Assembly: GCF_938029485.1 (NCBI RefSeq)
Contig: NZ_CALHGC010000040.1
Span: forward strand, 1 to 10,622
Length of the DNA: 10,622 bases
Direction of reading: 5' to 3'
Source of the DNA: an uncultured Treponema sp.
Lineage (GTDB): Bacteria > Spirochaetota > Spirochaetia > Treponematales > Treponemataceae
Position 1 is the first letter of the stretch. Every line of letters begins with the position of its first letter. Below are positions 6,286 through 10,622 of this stretch, piece by piece. The position numbers and the translations under genes are program-made. The notes under the pieces were generated by a model. It was given only the letters and a program-made list of their open reading frames with translations. It was not told the origin of the DNA and ran no database searches.

Positions 6286-7722
6286 ATGAATACGATGGTA
6301 TTGGTCATTGTCGTCGCGTATCTTTTATTGATGCTTTTTATCGGCTGGATATCTTCAAAAAAGATTAAAACGAATGAAGATTTTATGGTAGCCGGAAGGC
6401 GGCTGGGGCCGATTTTAATGGCGGGAACATTAACCGCGACGGAAATCGGAGGAGGAAGCTCGCTCGGTGTGGCGGAGAAGTCCTTCACCAACTGGGGATT
6501 GAGCGCATTTTGGTATGTTGCAACGATGGGTATTGCCTATATCGTACTTGCCGTATTTGCCCCCCGTCTACGCCGGACAATGGTTAAAACCGTACCCGAA
6601 TACTTTAGACGCCGATACAGCAATTCGGCAGGATTGATTACCGCAATTATTATGATTTTACCGCTGATCGGTTTGACGGCCTCTCAGTTTATCGCTTCGG
6701 CCACAATTGTCTCTTTTATGCTAAATATCAATTATCCCGTAGCGGTTATCATCGTTGCCATTGTCGTTACCGCGTATTCGATTATGGGAGGTTTATGGAG
6801 CGTTACCATTACGGACTTTGTGCAGGTGTTCTTGATTATCATCGGTATGGCACTTGCACTGCCGTTCTCTCTCAATCTTGCAGGCGGTATGCAAGCAGTT
6901 GCGGCAAATGTTCCGCCCGACACATTCAATCCGTTTAAGGGAATCGGTATCGGCGCGATTATTTCGATGATCGTTATGTATATTGCATCGTTTTCGGTGG
7001 GGCAAGAAGCGGTTTCTCGCTATTATGCCGCCCGTGATGAAAAAGCTGCCGTACAGGGCTCAATCATTTCCGCAATACTGAACTTTGTATATGCCTTCAT
7101 TCCGACGCTTCTCGGTATCATTACGTTGGCGCTTATCAATATGAAAAAAATAGACGGAGATATCATACTGAGCCAAGGACCAAAATACGCACTGCCGCAT
7201 TTGGCGATGGCAACAATGCCTGCATTGATTGTCGGACTTCTCTTTTCCGGTATTATTTCTGCAACGATGTCGAGCGCCGACTCTGACTTACTGGGCGCCG
7301 GTTCCATATTCGGAAACGATATCTACAAAATTTATATCAAACCGAATGCGACAAACAAAGAAGTTATGCGGGTTACGCAAATCACCATGCTGATAGTCGG
7401 CATATTCGGTATGCTCATTGCACTGTTTAACACAGGCAGCATCATTAAACTGCTGCTGTTCTCCTTTACGCTGCGAGCGGCAGGCGCCTTTTTCCCGTAT
7501 GTTATGGGGCACTATTGGAAGCAGGCGTCAAACATCGGCGCTATTGCCTCGCTCATTGCCGGAAGTATTGTCGTCATCATCCTTGAGCAAACAAAGACCT
7601 CACTTTTCGGCCTTGACCCCATCATTCCGGGATTGGCACTCAGCTTTATCTGCTTTGTTATCTGCAGTAAGATATTCAAACCGAATACCGAAAGCCTTGA
7701 TTTAGCGGAAGAAAACGACTAG
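6286..7722 (+). CDS. Sodium:solute symporter (SSS family, LeuT fold)
   Basis: A 478-residue inner-membrane transporter that couples sodium entry to uptake of an organic solute. It is hydrophobic throughout, with about 12-13 membrane helices, starting at residues 3-21 and ending near 464 before a charged tail. Family signatures: the early DFMVAGRRLG segment (32-41), the helix-1-like GTLTATEIGGGSSLG (47-61), GQEAVSRYYAARD (239-251, as in PutP-type carriers) and the long signature FSGIISATMSSADSDLLG (320-337), whose Ser/Thr residues match the region forming the second sodium site. The length suits a PutP/PanF-type symporter without an added kinase domain. Substrate cannot be told from sequence: proline, pantothenate, sugars or carboxylates are all possible. 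It is a single gene, divergent from rny, with a strong ribosome binding site. Confidence 0.95.
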   Translation: MNTMVLVIVVAYLLLMLFIGWISSKKIKTNEDFMVAGRRLGPILMAGTLTATEIGGGSSLGVAEKSFTNWGLSAFWYVATMGIAYIVLAVFAPRLRRTMVKTVPEYFRRRYSNSAGLITAIIMILPLIGLTASQFIASATIVSFMLNINYPVAVIIVAIVVTAYSIMGGLWSVTITDFVQVFLIIIGMALALPFSLNLAGGMQAVAANVPPDTFNPFKGIGIGAIISMIVMYIASFSVGQEAVSRYYAARDEKAAVQGSIISAILNFVYAFIPTLLGIITLALINMKKIDGDIILSQGPKYALPHLAMATMPALIVGLLFSGIISATMSSADSDLLGAGSIFGNDIYKIYIKPNATNKEVMRVTQITMLIVGIFGMLIALFNTGSIIKLLLFSFTLRAAGAFFPYVMGHYWKQASNIGAIASLIAGSIVVIILEQTKTSLFGLDPIIPGLALSFICFVICSKIFKPNTESLDLAEEND

Positions 7723-7749
7723 GACATCTGAAAAAACTCGGTTAGATTT

Positions 7750-7834
7750 GCTTTGCATCCTTCAGGATAGAAGATGCCGCATTAGCAAAGCATCTCAGCG
7801 CCTCGCAGTTTGAAGTAAAAATCCGGACTGCGAG
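7750..7834. other. Hairpin cluster after the symporter gene
   Basis: GCTTTGC (7750-7756) pairs with GCAAAGC (7785-7791), and between them ATCC-TTCA-GGAT (7757-7768) forms a tight tetraloop hairpin. A second stem, CTCGCAGT (7802-7809) with ACTGCGAG (7827-7834), encloses a 17-base loop. Neither is followed by a clean U-run. Convergent genes flank the region, so these may be 3'-end processing or termination structures, or a small RNA. I see no open reading frame here. Confidence 0.45.
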
Positions 7835-7861
7835 AGCTATTCCTAACTTTTACAATCAACA

Positions 7862-7884
7862 ACCCCGACGCAAAGCATCGGGGT
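7862..7884 (-). terminator. Hairpin terminator for the parA-parB-hydrolase unit
   Basis: ACCCCGA (7862-7868) pairs with TCGGGGT (7878-7884) around a nine-base loop. On the minus strand it is followed by TGTTGATTGT, a modest T-rich stretch. It lies 25 bases past the hydrolase stop. On the plus strand ATTAACCCC follows, so the minus direction is preferred. Confidence 0.55.
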
Positions 7885-7909
7885 ATTAACCCCTCGCACG
7901 AATAAAGGC

Positions 7910-9025
7910 TTACGGATAGGGGAAATGCGTGTAAACGGCTCCGAAAAAAGCCTTGATAACGGCAAATAGCTCTCTCCGCCGCTCGGAATCTACCGTGTGC
8001 AGCTCTTTTAAAATATGCATTGAATGAGTAAGTCCGTTAGCGGTTAATTCACTGAGTGTTTCCGCACCGGTGCCGAATAGAACGGCAAACAACGTTTCGA
8101 TAAATTCTTTCCGCTCGGTATCGTTAAGATGAGAAAGCCATTCCCGCATGGTTTTTTCCGCAAAATAGCTTTCCTTTGTCCGCCCTTGCTGATAGGTTAC
8201 AAACTCGTCCCGTTTAATTTGCCAAGAAAATGCATCATGCTGCCAGAAGGTGTTGGTTTCGGCGCTTTCAATAACGGTATAATGCGGTAGATAGGATAAC
8301 AGCACGCCGACAACGGACGACTGCGGAATAAAAGAAGCGGTTTTAGGGATAATCGCTTGAAATCCGCTCCGCTGTTCAATATCAAAGGCAAAGCCGGGGC
8401 CGTCAAAACAGAACACCCGCTCAATCTGCTCCCGTATCGAAGCGGCGGCAGTCCCGGCCGCATAGAGCGCAAGGTTTCCGCCCTTGGAATGCCCCGCAAG
8501 GTAGAGTTTTTCAGTGCCGCATACCACGGCAGCTTCCGCAGCCGTCGAAAGATAATCCGCTGCTGCAATATGAGAGGGGATAGGTGCGGAAAGGCTCAAA
8601 AGGCAGTCTTCTTTCCATCCGATTATACTATCGTCCGTACCTCGATAGACAACACAGGCGCACCCCGTTGGAAGCACGGCGGTCATCGCTGCGAACTGTT
8701 TATCCGCATTGCGGTCAATCTCATTTACAAAGCCTTTTAAAAGGATAGAACCGAAGCGCTCCGTTTCCCCAGCGGTTTTGAGCAAATCGGCGGTGAGCGG
8801 GTTGATCAACACCCCGAACTCTTCAGGGGTTCCGCGCGTAGAATCGGCGGCGTAGATACGGGCAGCTTCCCGCAGCGTAATACCATCGGTAAATTGAGCA
8901 GGGACAATATCGGAAAAGTTAAGGTAAGAAAGTTGACACAGTACCAGCGCATCTACCGCATTGAACGGGCGCACTTCAAAGGGAAGATCGCCGCGCCAGA
9001 CTATATAATCGGAAAGGTTTGCCAT
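7910..9025 (-). CDS. DUF2974 (Mbeg1-like)/lipase-3-like alpha/beta hydrolase
   Basis: A 371-residue protein with the features of the DUF2974/Mbeg1-like group, related to class 3 lipases. YRGTDDSIIGWKED (127-140) matches the lipase-3 oxyanion-side motif. GHSKGGNLALYAA (178-190) is the nucleophile elbow with S180 as likely catalytic serine. FDGPG (207-211) and H263-D264 in QHDAFSW supply plausible Asp and His of the triad. There is no signal peptide or obvious membrane helix, so a cytoplasmic esterase or lipase acting on an unknown substrate is the best reading. It follows parB after 22 bases on the same strand and is probably read through from parAB. Its ribosome binding site is weak (AGGA 12 bases from the ATG), so translation may be low. 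No link between this family and segregation is known to me. Confidence 0.85.
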   Translation of the reverse strand: MANLSDYIVWRGDLPFEVRPFNAVDALVLCQLSYLNFSDIVPAQFTDGITLREAARIYAADSTRGTPEEFGVLINPLTADLLKTAGETERFGSILLKGFVNEIDRNADKQFAAMTAVLPTGCACVVYRGTDDSIIGWKEDCLLSLSAPIPSHIAAADYLSTAAEAAVVCGTEKLYLAGHSKGGNLALYAAGTAAASIREQIERVFCFDGPGFAFDIEQRSGFQAIIPKTASFIPQSSVVGVLLSYLPHYTVIESAETNTFWQHDAFSWQIKRDEFVTYQQGRTKESYFAEKTMREWLSHLNDTERKEFIETLFAVLFGTGAETLSELTANGLTHSMHILKELHTVDSERRRELFAVIKAFFGAVYTHFPYP

Positions 9026-9047
9026 CGAAGGTTATGTTCCTGCAATG

Positions 9048-10115
9048 CTATTTTGCAGCGATTTTATTATACAGTGCATCAAGATCCGCCTGCGAAAAAT
9101 ACGAAATATGCACGACGCCTTTTTCAAGGTCGCCTTTAATTTCAACCTTTGTACCCAGCGCATCGATAAATTGCTGCTCAATATCTTTGACTGCAAGCTG
9201 CGCATCATCCGCTTCCGGCCGACTTACCGGCTGCGGTGCCGTATTTTTCTGTCCGGCGCGGCTGCCGTTTTTTAGCTGAGCCGCCTGCATTTCCGCTTCA
9301 CGTACCGAAAGAGCCTGCTCCGTAATGCGGGTAAACAGCAGCGTTTGATCCGCCGGATTGATAAGCGAGAGAATTGCCCGCGCATGACCTGCGGTGATGG
9401 AGCCTTTTTCCAGCGCTGTCTGCATTTCGTCGGGCAGCTGTAAAAGCCGCATTGCATTGGCAACCGCCGACCGGCTCTTCCCTACCCGCTTGGCGGTCTC
9501 CTCCTGATTGAGGTTGGACAGCTGCATAATCTCCTGATATGCCTTAGCCTCTTCAATCGGATTGAGGTTTTCCCGCTGGATATTTTCGATAAGTGCAATT
9601 TCAAGCTTTTTGCTGTTTTCAAATTCACGGAAGATAACCGGAACTCGCGTAAGCCCCGCTAAAAGAGCCGCCCTCGTTCTCCGCTCTCCCGCAATAATAT
9701 AGTATTCATCGCCGTTTTTTTCCGCGATAATCGGCTGAATAATCCCGTGTTCTTTGATGGAAGCGGCAAGCTCCTGCAAAGTCTCTTCGTTAAAGGTGCG
9801 GCGGGGCTGATACGGATTTGGTTTTAACAACGCGGGGTCAAGTTCAACCGGAGCAGCACCCCCAGTATCGGCACGATTTTGGGTACCGGCTGTTTTCGCA
9901 GCGGACGCCGACATTGCAGTTCCTTGCATCGCAGCAGCTTGTCCCGCCCCCTGCTGTGAGCTTACCGGCCGGCCGCCGGTGAATTGTCCAGAGCCGGACT
10001 GTCCGGTACTTGATCGTACATCTGAGACTCCCGCAGCCGCATTGTTTGAGGACAAATCCGCGATATCGGGGGAAAGCAGGGAATCAAGTCCTTTACCTAA
10101 TGCAGCTTTAGGCAC
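9048..10115 (-). CDS. parB: ParB/Spo0J chromosome partitioning protein
   Basis: A 355-residue ParB, the CTP-dependent clamp that loads at parS sites near the origin and works with ParA to segregate chromosomes. The order is canonical: an amino-terminal ParA-activating peptide (PKAALGKGLDSLL, 2-14); a Gly/Ser/Gln/Ala-rich low-complexity linker (about 21-88); the ParB/Srx CTPase region with GIIQPI (124-129), GERRTRAA (143-150) and ENIQREN (177-183); a helix-turn-helix parS-binding segment (about 201-227); and a carboxy-terminal dimerisation region after a second linker (about 283-305). I chose the GTG at 10113-10115 because AGGAGGT lies eight bases upstream and LGKGL-type peptides normally begin the protein. 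This start overlaps the parA end by eight bases. The first linker seems long for the family. Confidence 0.96.
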   Translation of the reverse strand: MPKAALGKGLDSLLSPDIADLSSNNAAAGVSDVRSSTGQSGSGQFTGGRPVSSQQGAGQAAAMQGTAMSASAAKTAGTQNRADTGGAAPVELDPALLKPNPYQPRRTFNEETLQELAASIKEHGIIQPIIAEKNGDEYYIIAGERRTRAALLAGLTRVPVIFREFENSKKLEIALIENIQRENLNPIEEAKAYQEIMQLSNLNQEETAKRVGKSRSAVANAMRLLQLPDEMQTALEKGSITAGHARAILSLINPADQTLLFTRITEQALSVREAEMQAAQLKNGSRAGQKNTAPQPVSRPEADDAQLAVKDIEQQFIDALGTKVEIKGDLEKGVVHISYFSQADLDALYNKIAAK

Positions 10116-10622
10116 GGTCAAGCACCTCCTGAGCGAGTTTTTCGTAGCTGCGGGCGCCGATACAGGAAGCGTCATACTTGCAAATGGGAAGCCCGTGGGA
10201 AGGCGCTTCGGACAGGCGGACATTACGCGGGATAATCGTACCGCATACACGATCCTTAAAATAGGCGGTAACCTGCTGCACAACTTCCTGTGCAAGCTTT
10301 GTGCGCGAATCGTACATCGTGAAAAAGATACCGCCGATTTTAAGGCTGGGATTGATCTTTTCCTGTACTCTTTTAACGGTTTGTAACAGGAGTGTTAAGC
10401 CCTCAAGCGCAAAATACTCGCACTGCAGCGGAATAAACACTTCATCCGCAGCAGCAAGCCCGTTTAGCGTTAAAATCCCCAACGACGGAGGACAGTCAAT
10501 TAAAATATATTCATATTCGTCTTTCAGAAGCGCAAGGTGATCGCGGAGAAAAAATTCCCGGGATTGCTGATCGACCAATTCGATAGTGGCGCCCGATAAA
10601 TTGATATCGGCGGGGATTGCAT
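10108..10622 (-). CDS. parA: ParA/Soj chromosome partitioning ATPase (5' part missing)
   Basis: The last 170 residues of a ParA/Soj ATPase; the start and the deviant Walker A motif lie beyond the right edge. The frame stays open to the window end and reads AIPADINLSGATIELVDQQS just inside it, the usual Soj segment before the Walker B region. Visible hallmarks are YILIDCPPSLGILTLNGL (Walker B and following helix), IPLQCEYFALEGL, a TMYDSRTKLAQEVV segment and IPRNVRLSEAPSHGLPI near the end. Such proteins bind DNA nonspecifically in the ATP state and interact with ParB to move origins. It ends with TAA at 10108-10110, eight bases inside parB, showing tight coupling. It is the upstream gene of a parA-parB-hydrolase unit whose promoter is not in this window. 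Confidence 0.96.
   Translation of the reverse strand, partial: AIPADINLSGATIELVDQQSREFFLRDHLALLKDEYEYILIDCPPSLGILTLNGLAAADEVFIPLQCEYFALEGLTLLLQTVKRVQEKINPSLKIGGIFFTMYDSRTKLAQEVVQQVTAYFKDRVCGTIIPRNVRLSEAPSHGLPICKYDASCIGARSYEKLAQEVLDRA
10124..10130 (-). promoter_or_regulatory. Ribosome binding site that decides the parB start
   Basis: AGGAGGT on the minus strand, inside the end of parA, is eight bases before the GTG at 10113-10115. It is a consensus match and rules out the upstream in-frame ATG at 10295. Confidence 0.85.

Noticed and set aside
10116..10295. Upstream extension of parB to an ATG at 10295 (415 residues).
   Set aside because: The extra 60 residues are antisense-like out-of-frame reading of the parA end; the GTG at 10115 has a consensus ribosome binding site and gives the standard ParB amino terminus.
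10576..10578. TTG at 10578 as a parA start.
   Set aside because: The frame remains open to the window edge and the upstream codons read as typical Soj sequence, so the gene is truncated by the window rather than starting here.

Overview
The window looks like chromosomal DNA of a spirochete, most probably a host-associated Treponema. The basis is gene content and protein character, not a database search: a stand-alone cytoplasmic chemoreceptor follows a di-iron beta-lactamase-fold protein (the ODP/MCP pair described in Treponema denticola), alongside RNase Y and a chromosomal parA-parB pair. By eye the base composition is moderate, apparently higher than the AT-rich T. denticola, so a relative such as the T. 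medium/T. vincentii group is a guess only. All genes look intact except parA, which runs off the right edge. I see no IS element, phage gene, CRISPR array, tRNA or rRNA.

Layout: (1) 7-1726, minus strand: a promoter, an ODP-like flavodiiron-type metalloprotein, then 11 bases later a soluble MCP; together a candidate oxygen/iron chemotaxis sensor. (2) 1835-3028, minus: a minimal DEAD-box RNA helicase. (3) 3029-3247: a divergent spacer with an extended -10 promoter and a long inverted repeat ahead of a plus-strand GT4-type glycosyltransferase (3248-4375, TTG start). (4) 4376-4533: a convergent spacer with a good intrinsic terminator for rny. (5) 4534-6078, minus: RNase Y with its own promoter. 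(6) 6079-6285: a divergent spacer with nested inverted repeats. (7) 6286-7722, plus: a sodium:solute symporter. (8) 7723-7909: a convergent, hairpin-rich spacer with a repeated heptamer. (9) 7910-10622, minus: parA (partial), parB (GTG start, 8-base overlap with parA) and a DUF2974/lipase-3-like alpha/beta hydrolase 22 bases after parB, probably one transcription unit.

Functionally the window is mostly housekeeping: RNA decay and remodelling (RNase Y, DEAD-box helicase), chromosome segregation (ParAB), nutrient uptake (symporter), glycan or glycolipid synthesis (glycosyltransferase) and redox chemotaxis (ODP-MCP). The most biologically distinctive part is the ODP-MCP pair, which is already known in the genus. 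I found no convincing wholly new system. The best unexplained signals are the structured leader of the glycosyltransferase, the palindromes between rny and the symporter, the hairpin cluster at 7750-7884, and the hydrolase attached to the parAB operon.
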